Shown: positions 1 to 8,972, numbered from the stretch's first letter. The stretch is DNA of 64,000 nt from an uncultured Bacteroidales bacterium (GCA_902785075.1 CACZXN010000049.1:1-64000); one strand, 5' to 3'. The notes: generated by a model from the letters alone, not told the origin. Program-made: numbers and translations.

Positions 1-321
1 CTGTTGCGCCAGATGGTGAACGTGGCAAGCATCTACGAGGGCGACGAGGCTTACCGACCATTCCTGCTGGCTGTGAATGCCGAGGTTGAGCACTATCGAC
101 TGATTCTTGCCCGCAAGGGTGTGAGCAGTGGCGACTCTGGCAGCAATGGCGGCAGCGGAACGGGTGAGACGACGAATGGGGACAATGGGACCAATGAACC
201 GACTAATCCGACTAATCCGACCAACCCGACTAATCCGACTAACCCGACTAACCCTGACAACGGCGGCGGTGCCAGCGGTGGCGGCGGCGGTGACGATGAG
301 CCGTTCGATGATGGGGATTAG
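1..321 (+). CDS. DUF6261-like protein, C-terminal part only
   Basis: The reading frame is open from the first base of the window, so the gene begins upstream and only its last ~106 residues are seen. The visible part has a helical segment (YRPFLLAVNAEVEHYR) followed by a long low-complexity tail. That tail is Ser/Gly-rich, then a run of Thr-Asn-Pro triplets, then a Gly stretch and an acidic end (DDEPFDDGD). Bacteroidales DUF6261 proteins typically end this way: a helical core, then a Pro/Asn/Gly tail. The family has no known function. The call rests on the helical motif and tail style, so it is moderately sure. A terminator-like hairpin lies about 260 bp downstream, after a repeat block. Confidence 0.6.
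   Translation: MLRQMVNVASIYEGDEAYRPFLLAVNAEVEHYRLILARKGVSSGDSGSNGGSGTGETTNGDNGTNEPTNPTNPTNPTNPTNPTNPDNGGGASGGGGGDDEPFDDGD
202..255 (+). repeat. 9-bp in-frame microsatellite (Thr-Asn-Pro codons)
   Basis: Six tandem 9-bp units of the form acYaaYccg encode the Thr-Asn-Pro repeats of the DUF6261-like tail. The unit is a multiple of three, so copy-number change would keep the frame and only change tail length. Confidence 0.9.
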
Positions 322-377
322 GACCCCCACAGACCATCCAGACCCACCCCCGTACCCCTCCCTCTATGGAGGGGAGT

Positions 378-525
378 AGAAACCATGAAACAAGACCCTA
401 CAGACCCCCCGACCCCCTTTAGGGGGAGGATAAAACATAAAACAAGACCCTACAGACCCCCCGACCCCCTTTAGGGGGAGGATAAAACCATGAAACAAGA
501 CCCTACAGACCCCCCGACCCCCATA
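378..525 (+). repeat. 52-53 bp direct repeat, ~2.6 copies
   Basis: The phrase beginning caagaccctacag recurs at 391, 443 and 496. Each copy carries the C-rich core ccccccgacccc, and the first two have the complementary pair ccccctttaggggg. The third copy diverges after the core and continues into the inverted-repeat arm. Confidence 0.9.
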
Positions 526-794
526 GAGAAGACCCTCCCCCTTGCCCCTCCCTTTAGGGCGGGGAGTAGTCACATATATAAAGCTCCACCTCGATATTTG
601 AGGGGGAGCTTTTTTTAGGGAGGGGCGAAATATTATGTCGCACTTTCAGCGCTATGTGGTGGTGGGGGTGTCTTTCCGATAGGGTTGTCACCCTATCCTT
701 TGTTCTGTCACCCCTACGGGGTTTCTAGGTGACCACTCCCCGCCCTAGAGGGAGGGGCAAGGGGGAGGGTCTTCTAAAGGGGGTCGGGGGGTCT
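507..794. repeat. Inverted repeat pair, ~67 bp arms
   Basis: The arm at 507-573 and the reverse complement of 729-794 match over about 67 bp with a few mismatches. They enclose ~155 bp. The right arm overlaps the 3' end of the lytic transglycosylase gene and supplies its last codons and stop. Confidence 0.85.
580..616 (+). terminator. Rho-independent terminator-like hairpin
   Basis: AAAGCTCC pairs with GGAGCTTT, the stem is extended by CCTC/GAGG, and a run of seven T follows. It could end transcription of the DUF6261-like gene. Confidence 0.65.
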
Positions 795-1931
795 TTGTGT
801 CTTATAGTCTCTCCATCGGTCCATGATGCTATAGACATACTGATAGGTTTCGGTGCCGCGCATGTATCCATGCTTCACCACTTGGTCGTTGAAATATCGG
901 GATTCGCTGAGATGGAGGACGCACTGATCGACATTGCCGTTCCAAAGGTCCGGGTTCTTGCCGTATTTCCTTGCTAAGTTTCGTGCGTCGTCTATATGTC
1001 CGGCTCCTGCGTTATAGGCAGCAAGGATGAATTTGAGTCGTTCGTTGCGGTCGGCAATGGAGCCATAGTGGTCGTTCAACTGATTGATGACTCGCACGGC
1101 GCCACGGAGGTTGATTTCGGGGTCGAATGCGTCGGTGATGCTGAGGCCCAGACTGCGGGCTGTAGATGGCATGAGTTGCATCAGTCCTAAAGCGCCCATG
1201 TAGGACACGGCGCTGGGGTCGAACGCACTCTCCTGATAGGCTTGGGCGGCAAGGAGTTTCCAATCCCAGTTGCATTGGATGGAGTATTTCTTGAACAGGT
1301 GGTCGTAGTACGATATCTGTCCATTGGCACGATTGAGAATGGGGCTATAGGTGCGACGACGTGGGGTGTAGATGTGCCCCTGGTTGTCGGTAAGGCGCAG
1401 TGTGGTCATTTCCTTGAACTGTCCTTCGTGCTCTTCCATCCATGTGTTGACAGATTGCGCCAGCTGAGGGGCATCTTTCCTCACGAGCCAGGCAATGGGT
1501 TTGAGGCTATCGATGAAGTGGGTGAGTTGGCGCTCGCCACAAAGGAGGAACTGCTGCCTCAGGGTATCGTCGACAGCGATGCCGTAGGTGACGATGTCGC
1601 CATCGCCATCGAGCAGATGACGTTTGAGTTCGTCCTCCGAACGCATGACATCCACCCTGACCGTACATCCGATGCTCCGTGCATACTGGTCTGCCAATTT
1701 ATAAAGCGTGCCGAACCCTTCGCCATAGAATTCGAAATAGCTCTGTGCGCCATAGAGCGTCAAGACAATCAGCTCGCCATTCGACTGAATGCCGTCCAAG
1801 TCGAAACTCTCCGTAGCGTTGGGCGTGCGGAACACACCGAGTTCGCGAGGCTTCTCCTGCTTGCATCCAAGGAAGAGAGACGCCATGATTAGAGCGGCAA
1901 ATAATCCGTATTTCTTGAAAAACATATCCAT
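774..1931 (-). CDS. MltF-like membrane-bound lytic transglycosylase (lipoprotein)
   Basis: A 385-residue protein starting with a lipoprotein signal (basic N-terminus, hydrophobic stretch, LFLGC with Cys23). Residues ~50-200 resemble a solute-binding domain. Residues ~225-360 are an SLT/lysozyme-like domain with catalytic Glu234 in the motif AYQESAFDP, followed by GALGLMQLMP and AAYNAGAGH. This is the MltF architecture: cleavage of peptidoglycan glycan strands to 1,6-anhydro-MurNAc products, here anchored at the outer membrane. The last six or so codons (TQRPPDPL) lie in the dispersed C-rich repeat, so the C-terminal end is repeat-derived. A TAATTTTG promoter element lies 20 bp upstream, divergent from the antiporter gene. 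Confidence 0.9.
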   Translation of the reverse strand: MDMFFKKYGLFAALIMASLFLGCKQEKPRELGVFRTPNATESFDLDGIQSNGELIVLTLYGAQSYFEFYGEGFGTLYKLADQYARSIGCTVRVDVMRSEDELKRHLLDGDGDIVTYGIAVDDTLRQQFLLCGERQLTHFIDSLKPIAWLVRKDAPQLAQSVNTWMEEHEGQFKEMTTLRLTDNQGHIYTPRRRTYSPILNRANGQISYYDHLFKKYSIQCNWDWKLLAAQAYQESAFDPSAVSYMGALGLMQLMPSTARSLGLSITDAFDPEINLRGAVRVINQLNDHYGSIADRNERLKFILAAYNAGAGHIDDARNLARKYGKNPDLWNGNVDQCVLHLSESRYFNDQVVKHGYMRGTETYQYVYSIMDRWRDYKTQRPPDPL

Positions 1932-1950
1932 CTTCTCTACTTTTCGTCTG

Positions 1951-1958
1951 CAAAATTA
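1951..1958 (-). promoter_or_regulatory. Bacteroidetes -7 element for the lytic transglycosylase gene
   Basis: TAATTTTG on the minus strand fits the TAnnTTTG consensus of the Bacteroidetes primary sigma factor, about 20 bp before the start codon. Confidence 0.7.
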
Positions 1959-2001
1959 AGAAAAAACAAGCAATGGGCAGTAAAGAATCAATAATATTTT
2001 G

Positions 2002-2009
2002 TAATTTTG
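2002..2009 (+). promoter_or_regulatory. Bacteroidetes -7 element for the nhaC-type gene
   Basis: TAATTTTG fits TAnnTTTG. Its position means that the upstream in-frame ATG at 1973 would not be in the transcript, which supports the start at 2027. Confidence 0.7.
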
Positions 2010-2026
2010 CCGCCAAATCAATTGTT

Positions 2027-3313
2027 ATGCTTGCACTTTCCCCATTATTTGTATTCCTGTGTCTGTATCTGGTCACGAGCATCATCGTACAGGACTTCTA
2101 CAAAGTGCCCATCATTGTGGCATTCCTCGTCTCGTCCATCTATGCCATCGCTATCACGAAAGGCAGCATCAACCACCGCATCCAGATATTCTCGAAGAGT
2201 GCAGGTAGCAAGAACATGATGCTGATGCTGTGGATATTCATCCTCGCAGGGGCATTTGCCGGTGCGGCGAAGGCCATGGGGGCGGTCGATGCCACCGTCA
2301 ATCTGGCCCTCACGGTCCTACCCCACTCCATGATTCTCGCAGGCATCTTCCTCGCCGCCTGTTTCATCTCATTAGCCATCGGAACGTCTGTGGGGACCAT
2401 TGCTGCCCTCACTCCCGTGGCAGCAGGTATCGCCTCGCAATCGGACATCAACACGGCACTCATTGTCGGTATCGTCGTAGGAGGAGCCTTCTTTGGCGAT
2501 AACCTCTCGTTCATCAGCGACACGACCATCGTAGCCACACAAACCCAGCAATGCAAGATGAGCGACAAGTTCAAGGTGAACTCACGCATTGTATTCCCTA
2601 TCGCCCTCATCATGCTGATTGCCTATGCCGTGATGGGGCGCGACATCGCTTCGCCGACAGGCTTGCAACCCATCGATTTCTTCAAGGTCATCCCCTACCT
2701 CGTGGTCATCGTCACAGCCGTATGTGGAGTAAACGTACTACTCGTCCTCACAATCGGTATCGTCGTAGCCGGCATCATCGGCATCTGGGGTGGAGCCTAC
2801 GATTTGTTCGGATGGTTTAGCAGCATGGCAGACGGCATGATGGGCATGAGCGAACTCATCATCATGACCCTCCTGGCAAGTGGCATGCTTGCGATGATAC
2901 GCCACAATGGAGGCATCAGCTACATCATCAATCGCCTCACCCGCAACATCCACGGACAGCGTGGAGCCGAATATTGCATCGCAGCTTTGGTGTGTATGGT
3001 GAACATCTGCACCGCCAACAACACCGTTGCCATCATCACCACAGGCAGTATCGCTCACGACATCTCGCAGCGGTTCGGAATCGACCCACGCAAAACGGCC
3101 AGCATCCTTGACACGATGTCGTGTTTCACACAAGGATTGCTACCCTACGGAGCACAGGTACTCATCGCAACCAGCCTGGCCAACGAATGCCAGTCGCTCG
3201 TCAGCCTCACCCCCATCGACATCGTCCGCTACCTCTACTACCCAATGGCTCTAGGAGCAGCCGTACTGCTCTGTATCGCGTTCCGATATCCAAGATTAAA
3301 GAAAGTATCGTAG
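2027..3313 (+). CDS. NhaC-family Na+/H+ antiporter
   Basis: A 428-residue, very hydrophobic protein with about 11 predicted membrane helices, of the NhaC/ion transporter superfamily. It contains the family-style segment GGAFFGDNLSFISDTT in the middle, and the C-terminal half has conserved small-residue stretches (TANNTVAIITTG, SCFTQGLLPYG). It is expected to exchange Na+ for protons, or a related organic substrate, across the inner membrane; some members exchange amino-acid pairs. The start at 2027 (MLALSPLF) is preferred over the upstream ATG because of the promoter position. The gene converges with the SDR gene, ending 2 bp from it. Confidence 0.88.
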   Translation: MLALSPLFVFLCLYLVTSIIVQDFYKVPIIVAFLVSSIYAIAITKGSINHRIQIFSKSAGSKNMMLMLWIFILAGAFAGAAKAMGAVDATVNLALTVLPHSMILAGIFLAACFISLAIGTSVGTIAALTPVAAGIASQSDINTALIVGIVVGGAFFGDNLSFISDTTIVATQTQQCKMSDKFKVNSRIVFPIALIMLIAYAVMGRDIASPTGLQPIDFFKVIPYLVVIVTAVCGVNVLLVLTIGIVVAGIIGIWGGAYDLFGWFSSMADGMMGMSELIIMTLLASGMLAMIRHNGGISYIINRLTRNIHGQRGAEYCIAALVCMVNICTANNTVAIITTGSIAHDISQRFGIDPRKTASILDTMSCFTQGLLPYGAQVLIATSLANECQSLVSLTPIDIVRYLYYPMALGAAVLLCIAFRYPRLKKVS

Positions 3314-3315
3314 TA

Positions 3316-4071
3316 CTATTTTACAAGTGTTATTCTGCGCCAGACGAAACGAGGAACACATCGCCACATCGCAGTCAACAGGCGATATCTCCAGTCGATT
3401 ACTCTGACATGTTCTTTCCGATTGATGGCACGAACAATATCTTTAGCCACCTTTTCCGTTTTCAACATCATGGGATAACGGAACTCGCCATTGAGCAAAT
3501 CCGTATCCACAAACCCAGGACGTATATCCGTGAAGCAGATATGCCGATGCTGATTGTTCGCCAACTGTTCGAGCGCCTGCAGATACACATTCTGCATCGC
3601 TTTGGTTGCGGAATACGACGGAGCCGGACCCAAACCTTTCGTACCCGCTATGGAAGTAATGGCAGCGATATGTCCACCTCCACGACGGACAAAATAGCGG
3701 TATGCCGCCCCTATCATGCGGACAAACCCAAGCCCGTTGGTCTGCATCGTGGCAAGTTCGACAGCTTCATCCAATTCGTGATTCTGTTTGCCTATACCAG
3801 ATGAATAGAAGAACAAATCCATGCCGCCCAACCGATCGATGAGCCGCTGAAGCGCCTGAGTAGCGTCATCAGCGGTTACATCAATCTGTTCAACAGCATC
3901 AGCTCCGATGGTTTGCATCAGTTCCACCCTTCGGGCAGCCACACCGACTGTCCATCCTTGCTCGATAAGGAGCTTTGCCACTTCGCGTCCGATTCCCGAC
4001 GAAGCCCCGATTACGATAGCTTTCTTTCCGTTGTGCATAGTTGTGACTCGCCCGTTAGAACTCATATCCAA
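3316..4071 (-). CDS. Short-chain dehydrogenase/reductase (SDR)
   Basis: A 251-residue classical SDR. The nucleotide-binding motif GASSGIGR sits at about residue 22, the structural SSG(I)G follows strand 4, and the active site has Ser (ITSIAG) and Y-S-A-T-K. The family oxidises or reduces alcohols and ketones with NAD(P)(H); the substrate cannot be told. The second Met (MHNGKK, start at 4035) is an equally plausible start because the Rossmann strand begins right after it. The gene is codirectional with the esterase gene, which lies 91 bp downstream of its start in map order, with no strong promoter seen between them. Confidence 0.9.
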   Translation of the reverse strand: MDMSSNGRVTTMHNGKKAIVIGASSGIGREVAKLLIEQGWTVGVAARRVELMQTIGADAVEQIDVTADDATQALQRLIDRLGGMDLFFYSSGIGKQNHELDEAVELATMQTNGLGFVRMIGAAYRYFVRRGGGHIAAITSIAGTKGLGPAPSYSATKAMQNVYLQALEQLANNQHRHICFTDIRPGFVDTDLLNGEFRYPMMLKTEKVAKDIVRAINRKEHVRVIDWRYRLLTAMWRCVPRFVWRRITLVK

Positions 4072-4162
4072 GATTCAGGTAGAAATAGAAATATGTGATG
4101 CAACCCATCGATGTGCCGGTAACGATATCAACGGGATTTTTATTCCGTATTACCGATATTAA

Positions 4163-5395
4163 TTATTTAAAAATCAGCTGAGCAAACTCATAGAGGCTAC
4201 GACGCCAAGTGTGCCACTCGTGAGCAGTACCCTCAGACACATATCCGACAGCCTTCATGCCTTCCTTCTTCAAGTTCTCCGCCGCTTCCATCACTCTCGG
4301 ATTCTCCTTGCTTCCGCAACTCATAAACACAAGCTTATTCGTCTCCTTGAATCCCTGAGCACCACGAACATCTTCAGGACTGATAGTACCACCGCTGAAC
4401 ATACCCACGTATGCAAACTTCGTCGGGTTGGCTAACGTGATTCTACGTGTCTGGCCGCCACCCATCGACAGACCAGCCATACCACGATGCTGAGCGTCAG
4501 CATACACACGATACTCCTTCTCTATCATCGGAATGATATCGGTCATCAACACCACTTGGAAAGCATCGTTACTACCTCCACGCGCACCCTGCTGACCCTG
4601 CTGTCCTTGCTGAGGCTGCGGAGCATACTGACCCTTCAAGTGAATATTCTGACCCTGACCATAATCCATCACGATGATGAACGGAACAGCCTTCTTCTCG
4701 GCAATCAGGTTATCCATAATCTGACCGGCATGACCTTGAACCGACCATCCATACTCGTTCTCAGCGTTACCATGCTGCAGATACAACACAGGATACTTCT
4801 TGTTAGGATTCTTGCCATACTCGTTAGGCAGATACACATAGCAATGACGCATGCTCTCAGTAGCTTTCGACCAATAATACTTCTCTTCTACAGAACCTTG
4901 AGGCACATTCTTAACCTGCCAGAAATCCATATCTTTCGATGGAATCTCAATACCACTACCCCAACGGCCCGCTCCGAAGAACGAAACAGTACCCGGGTCA
5001 GGCATAGCAGTACCATCGACAATCAGCTGATAGTAGTGGAAACCAACATCCTGCGGAGCCGAAGTTCCTGTCCACACGCCACGATCGTCCTTTACCATCT
5101 CATACCTCCTTCCCAGATCCAACTGAACAGAAGTAGCACCTGGAGCACGAAGCTGTACACGAACAGCACCTTGAGAGTTCACCATCGGATATTGACGACC
5201 AGGTTGGTTCGTAACATTTGGTTTGAAGTCTTCAACTGCGTCAGCATACGACGGAACGTTGATGTTACGTTGCTGACCAGCATTTCCACGCTGAGCTTGA
5301 CCAGGTCTCTGACCTTGATTACCTTGAGGTTGCTGAGCCGATACAGATGCTGAAATAGCTGCCAGCATCAAGATTGAAAGGATTGTTTTTTTCAT
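4163..5395 (-). CDS. Secreted CE1-type esterase (feruloyl/xylan esterase-like)
   Basis: A 410-residue protein with a Sec signal peptide (cleavage near SVSAQ) and a Gln/Gly-rich linker. An N-terminal beta-sandwich (residues ~60-150, CBM48/E-set-like: VRVQLRAPGATSVQLDL) precedes an alpha/beta-hydrolase of the esterase D/CE1 type. The nucleophile elbow is GLSMGG, an oxyanion-side motif LQHG is present, and the catalytic His is in the C-terminal AHEWHTW. This is the architecture of Prevotella and Bacteroides feruloyl and acetyl-xylan esterases that act on plant cell-wall side groups. The neighbouring genes are not a polysaccharide locus, so the substrate is inferred from the family only. The gene is driven by its own TAATTTTG promoter. 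Confidence 0.85.
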   Translation of the reverse strand: MKKTILSILMLAAISASVSAQQPQGNQGQRPGQAQRGNAGQQRNINVPSYADAVEDFKPNVTNQPGRQYPMVNSQGAVRVQLRAPGATSVQLDLGRRYEMVKDDRGVWTGTSAPQDVGFHYYQLIVDGTAMPDPGTVSFFGAGRWGSGIEIPSKDMDFWQVKNVPQGSVEEKYYWSKATESMRHCYVYLPNEYGKNPNKKYPVLYLQHGNAENEYGWSVQGHAGQIMDNLIAEKKAVPFIIVMDYGQGQNIHLKGQYAPQPQQGQQGQQGARGGSNDAFQVVLMTDIIPMIEKEYRVYADAQHRGMAGLSMGGGQTRRITLANPTKFAYVGMFSGGTISPEDVRGAQGFKETNKLVFMSCGSKENPRVMEAAENLKKEGMKAVGYVSEGTAHEWHTWRRSLYEFAQLIFK

Positions 5396-5448
5396 GATCT
5401 TAATTGTTTAGTAGTTAATAATGTATTTATGATTGAGATGTTCCGCTG

Positions 5449-5456
5449 CAAAATTA
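5449..5456 (-). promoter_or_regulatory. Bacteroidetes -7 element, esterase gene
   Basis: TAATTTTG on the minus strand matches TAnnTTTG, ~54 bp ahead of the start codon. Confidence 0.65.
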
Positions 5457-5766
5457 ATAAATAAATTTTATACACAAAGGAATTACGACACAAAAACATC
5501 AATCAATAGAGAAATAATGGCATAATAAGTGTCAAAAGCCAATCCTTTCAGCACTTTTTCATACTCTCACCCCCAGTTGACAAAAGCGGTTGACTATTAT
5601 CCGTACTTCAGTTTATAGGACAATAAATAAATAGGTATGTCCAATAACATCAAATCTCAATTAGTTGTTTCCTCATTCTCGTGACAAACAATAGGTCAAA
5701 AATAAAAAAAACACTGAAATTATCATTTCTTTATCCTATAACCTTGAACCATTAACCATTTTTTCT

Positions 5767-5774
5767 TACCTTTG
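5767..5774 (+). promoter_or_regulatory. Bacteroidetes -7 element, small secreted protein gene
   Basis: TACCTTTG matches TAnnTTTG, 33 bp ahead of the ATG. TTG triplets lie in the expected -33 area. Confidence 0.7.
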
Positions 5775-5807
5775 CAGACGTAATATCACAATAGTCATAT
5801 TTGAATT

Positions 5808-6572
5808 ATGAAAAGAAGACTTTTATTTGCAATGATAGTGACATCGCTGAGCTTCATACCAGTCTTTGCCAGTAATGCACTCATCATACGACTCGCCGGT
5901 TCCCTTTATTTCCTCATGACCAGTAGTGGCACCCTCACAGATGCCTCCTTCCCCAAAGAGCCTTTGGAGGGCGCTCGTGCCGTACTTGCCACCAATATCA
6001 CCGTCAATGGAGGCCAAACACATATCAAGACTATCGGCCATCATGGAGCTGTAGGTCTTGCTGCCACAAAGACACTCACCATCAATGGAGGTCATAACTA
6101 CATCGCCACCTATGACGACCCCATGAAGATCGGTTCGAATCTCGTCATTAATGGAGGTTTCACTTTTACTTCGAGCCTCACTAACGACGGAACTGATTCA
6201 AAAGGCGACATACACATGAATGATGGCTTTATATGCTCTTGCGGCCCTGAAGGAGCAGAAGCTGCCTTCGACGTGAAACATTTCTACTGTTATGGTGGTA
6301 CTGTCATCGGATTAGGTCACAAAAGCGATCGTCCCGTAGCCGACAAGTCGCCTCAAGCCTTCTTCCGTTTGGATAAGATTAAAGGTGTGAAACGCTATGT
6401 TCAGATACTCGATGCAGAAGGTCAGGAACTTGCCCTACTAGAGACTCCCGCATATGCCACTCAAACCATCGTATATTCATCTCCTGCTTTAAAGAAAGGT
6501 GACACCTATACAATCTTCACAGGCGATACCCTTGAATCATTGGATATGTTGACTTCAATTGAGGCAGAATAG
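5808..6572 (+). CDS. Secreted protein, carbohydrate-binding Cthe_2159-like fold
   Basis: A 254-residue protein with a signal peptide (cleavage after VFAS). The body contains repeated turns of the type xxINGGxxxI (ITVNGGQTHI, LTINGGHNYI, LVINGGFTF), which indicate a right-handed parallel beta-helix. Similar repeats occur in the Cthe_2159/DUF4353 family of carbohydrate-binding, pectate-lyase-fold proteins. A short C-terminal beta-sandwich follows (residues ~190-250). The family members that have been studied bind acidic polysaccharide and need Ca2+; whether this one does is inference. Length is short for the family. No neighbour hints at its role. Confidence 0.6.
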   Translation: MKRRLLFAMIVTSLSFIPVFASNALIIRLAGSLYFLMTSSGTLTDASFPKEPLEGARAVLATNITVNGGQTHIKTIGHHGAVGLAATKTLTINGGHNYIATYDDPMKIGSNLVINGGFTFTSSLTNDGTDSKGDIHMNDGFICSCGPEGAEAAFDVKHFYCYGGTVIGLGHKSDRPVADKSPQAFFRLDKIKGVKRYVQILDAEGQELALLETPAYATQTIVYSSPALKKGDTYTIFTGDTLESLDMLTSIEAE

Positions 6573-6647
6573 GATATCCCTGTTTAAAGGACTCACTATT
6601 TGAGACTGACTTTTTGAAGATATTTTTCTTTCTTTATTTCAAATAGA

Positions 6648-6670
6648 AACATGAGAATTTTCCTCATGTT
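6648..6670. terminator. Hairpin, possible terminator
   Basis: AACATGAG pairs with CTCATGTT around a 7-nt loop. The T-tract after it is weak, so terminator function is uncertain. Confidence 0.4.
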
Positions 6671-6751
6671 CTGTTATAATATTGTGTACTTTCTTTCGCT
6701 TTTTTGGATGGTAATTTTCGGATGAACAACATACTGATGCCAAAGGAAAAA

Positions 6752-6797
6752 TTTGCAGCCCCTAGGGGTAACAAAAATTCCCCTTAGGGGAAACAAA
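6752..6797 (+). repeat. 46-bp dispersed repeat, copy 1
   Basis: Begins tttgcagcccctagggg and ends ttaggggaaacaaa. It is nearly identical (one difference noticed) to 44816-44861. It contains two C4/G4 mini-palindromes. Confidence 0.9.
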
Positions 6798-6918
6798 TAA
6801 TTATGCTGGTGGGAACAAAACAATAATAATGTGGGCACAAAAAGAGGGTTTTATCTCAATAATCTGCTTGTTAAGACAAAAAAGAGAGTTAGGATTTGGT
6901 GTGGAATAAATAATTTAG

Positions 6919-6926
6919 TATATTTG
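6919..6926 (+). promoter_or_regulatory. Bacteroidetes promoter, sensor kinase gene
   Basis: TATATTTG (-7) preceded at ~18 bp by TTTG (-33), 31 bp before the ATG. Confidence 0.7.
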
Positions 6927-6957
6927 CATGCAAAATTATAAGAAAAGGATTTAGGTC

Positions 6958-8972
6958 ATGAACAATAAGCGACTTGTACAGTTTAGTGCGATTATGATGC
7001 TAACCGTGATGCTGTTACTTTCTTGCAAGGAGAGTTCTTCAACTACTGTAAGATTGAAACAGGCACCAAGAGACAGTGTTTCATACAGTCATGCAGACAG
7101 CGTGCTCTTTGCTGCGGGTTATGCGCAGAATTCTACTACCAGAGAGTTGTGAATGCCAAAATCACGAATGATGCGGACAAGCTGAGTTACATCAAATCGG
7201 CTCGTCGTCTGTCGGAACTGTTGGTGCGTCGCGGTGCCTATGAAGGTGCGTTGAAAGTGGCTTTGCCGGCTTGGCAGTCGTTACCCGATTCGGCTAAGGA
7301 GAATGTTAAGGACAAAGCTATCCTGCTATCGACAATCGGAACTTGCCAGCTGAACACCAATCAGAAGAAACAAGCAATGGAGAGCTATGAAAAATCGTAC
7401 AATTACTTTAAAGAACTTGTAAATGCTGATTCGACTTCCCGCACCACAAACGATGCATTGACGAGTGTGGAAGATATCGTAAGGAATTTGCTGAATGCTG
7501 AAGCATACGAGGAAGCTGTGCCGTGGGTGGCACGAGTTGATACATTGAAAGATTTACTGATGCTTGGAGAGCATGACCCCGCAGAACTTCCCATCCTCGA
7601 CAGGAAAAATGCTGATGCCTTCCTCTACAAGGCAAGGCTATTGCAGGGACTGAACCAACCGGAGCTAGCTTCAAAAGCATACGAGGATTTCCTCAACACT
7701 GAATATGGTGGTACGGCTCAAGGTAGGATTGCTGCAAATTCGTACCTGATGCATGCCAAACGATTCTCTGAGGCTGCTACGAACTTCAACAAACTGGATG
7801 AGGTGCTGAGCGAGCAGGGAACCGAAATGACTTTGGACAACATCCACAATTACATGATTCCAAAGCTGAAAGCCAACGCAGAGGCAGGCCGACGCGACAG
7901 TGTGGTTTCTTTAGCTGTTAATATGTGTGATGTGCTCGACAGTGCTATCTATCACAACAAATCGGACGAGGCGGCCGAATTGGCAACCATCTACGGTATT
8001 GAACAGAAGGAAACAGAGATTGCGAATCAGAAAGCAAGGATAGCAGAGAGCGAGGCTGACCTCTCCAACCAGCGATTGATATCGCTCGGTGTGGTCATCA
8101 CGCTATTGCTCGTTTTCTTCTCTATCTATGTATTCAAACGCCGTCAGCATGAGAATCAGTTGCAAGATGCCAACACGAAACTGGAACACGCCAACAGCGA
8201 GCTGGAGGAAAAGAACAAAGACCTGACCATAGCTCGTGAGAAGGCTGAGGAAGCTTCAAAGATGAAGACGAACTTCATCATGCAGATATCACATGAAATC
8301 CGCACACCGCTCAATGCCGTTTGCGGTTTCTCACAGGTCATTACGATGCCTGGTATGACATTCAGTGAGGAAGAGATGTCGGAGATGAACAACGGCATCG
8401 TGGAGAACACGGAGCGTATTACAGGACTGGTGAACAAGATGCTGGAACTCTCGGATGTGGCAAACGAGTCGAGCATTGAAAAGACGGATCAGGTGGAGGC
8501 AAAACAAATAGCCGACGCTGCCATCATGAAATCGGGCATTGAGTACGCAACTCACTTGCATTTCCAAATCTATGTGGATCATAACCTCATCGGTCAACCT
8601 TTCGCTTCGAACTTGGAGCAAGCAACCCGTGCACTCTCGCTCTTACTCGACAATGCGATGAAGTTCACCCATCCAGCCGAAGCCGCAGTGAAGGTAGCAG
8701 GAGGAATCGACAAGATTGAGAAAGCATCGCTGCAAGTTGTGCCACAAGACGATAAGGTTGCCTTCATCGTAACCGATTCAGGAATCGGTATTCCGCCAGA
8801 GGAGTCGGAACATATCTTCGACGAGTTCGTGCAGTTGGACGACTATTACGACGGTACAGGTATCGGACTTACCATCGCACGCTCAATAGCTCGACGACTG
8901 GGTGGCGACATCGTGCTCGACACAAGCTATTCGTCTGGAGCGAAGTTCGTGTTTACGGTGAAGAAAGATTAA
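6958..8972 (+). pseudogene. TPR sensor histidine kinase, frameshifted near N-terminus
   Basis: The gene starts at 6958 with a lipoprotein-type signal (LLLSCKES, Cys24) and stops at 7150-7152. From about 7118-7128 the protein continues in the -1 frame. It then has TPR-like helices (residues ~100-330 of the composite), a membrane helix (ISLGVVITLLLVFF), a coiled coil, a HisKA box with intact His (QISHEIRTPL) and an HATPase domain with N, G1 (DSGIGIP) and G2 (GTGIGLTIA) boxes. From memory of related Bacteroidales proteins, the joint brings together segments normally ~45 residues apart, so a deletion of ~130 bp is likelier than a point indel. An internal ATG at 7023 would give a protein without a signal. 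No slippery heptamer is seen. No response regulator is adjacent. Confidence 0.75.

Larger units (their letters stand above)
322..773. other. Gene-free repeat block
   Basis: There is no credible coding sequence here. The block holds two to three direct copies of a 52-53 bp C-rich unit, one arm and then the other of a ~67-bp inverted repeat, a terminator-like hairpin, and a copy of an intergenic element also seen in reverse near 32.5 kb. Short open frames in this block are repeat-derived. Confidence 0.8.
5396..5807. other. Divergent intergenic region with two promoters
   Basis: An AT-rich 412-bp spacer between two outward-reading secreted-protein genes. A minus-strand TAATTTTG (5449-5456) serves the esterase and a plus-strand TACCTTTG (5767-5774) serves the next gene. 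No RNA gene or repeat was recognised in the rest. Confidence 0.7.
6573..6957. other. Intergenic region with hairpin, dispersed repeat and promoter
   Basis: Contains an 8-bp stem hairpin (6648-6670), a 46-bp element repeated almost exactly at 44.8 kb (6752-6797) and the promoter of the sensor kinase gene (6919-6926). No coding sequence is seen. Confidence 0.75.

Noticed and set aside
1242..1892. 216-residue open frame opposite the lytic transglycosylase
   Set aside because: The minus-strand protein has clear signal and SLT motifs; the plus-strand frame has none.
4487..5353. 288-residue open frame opposite the secreted esterase
   Set aside because: It mirrors the esterase gene, has unnatural Leu/Ile/Arg/Thr-rich composition, no promoter and no recognisable domain.
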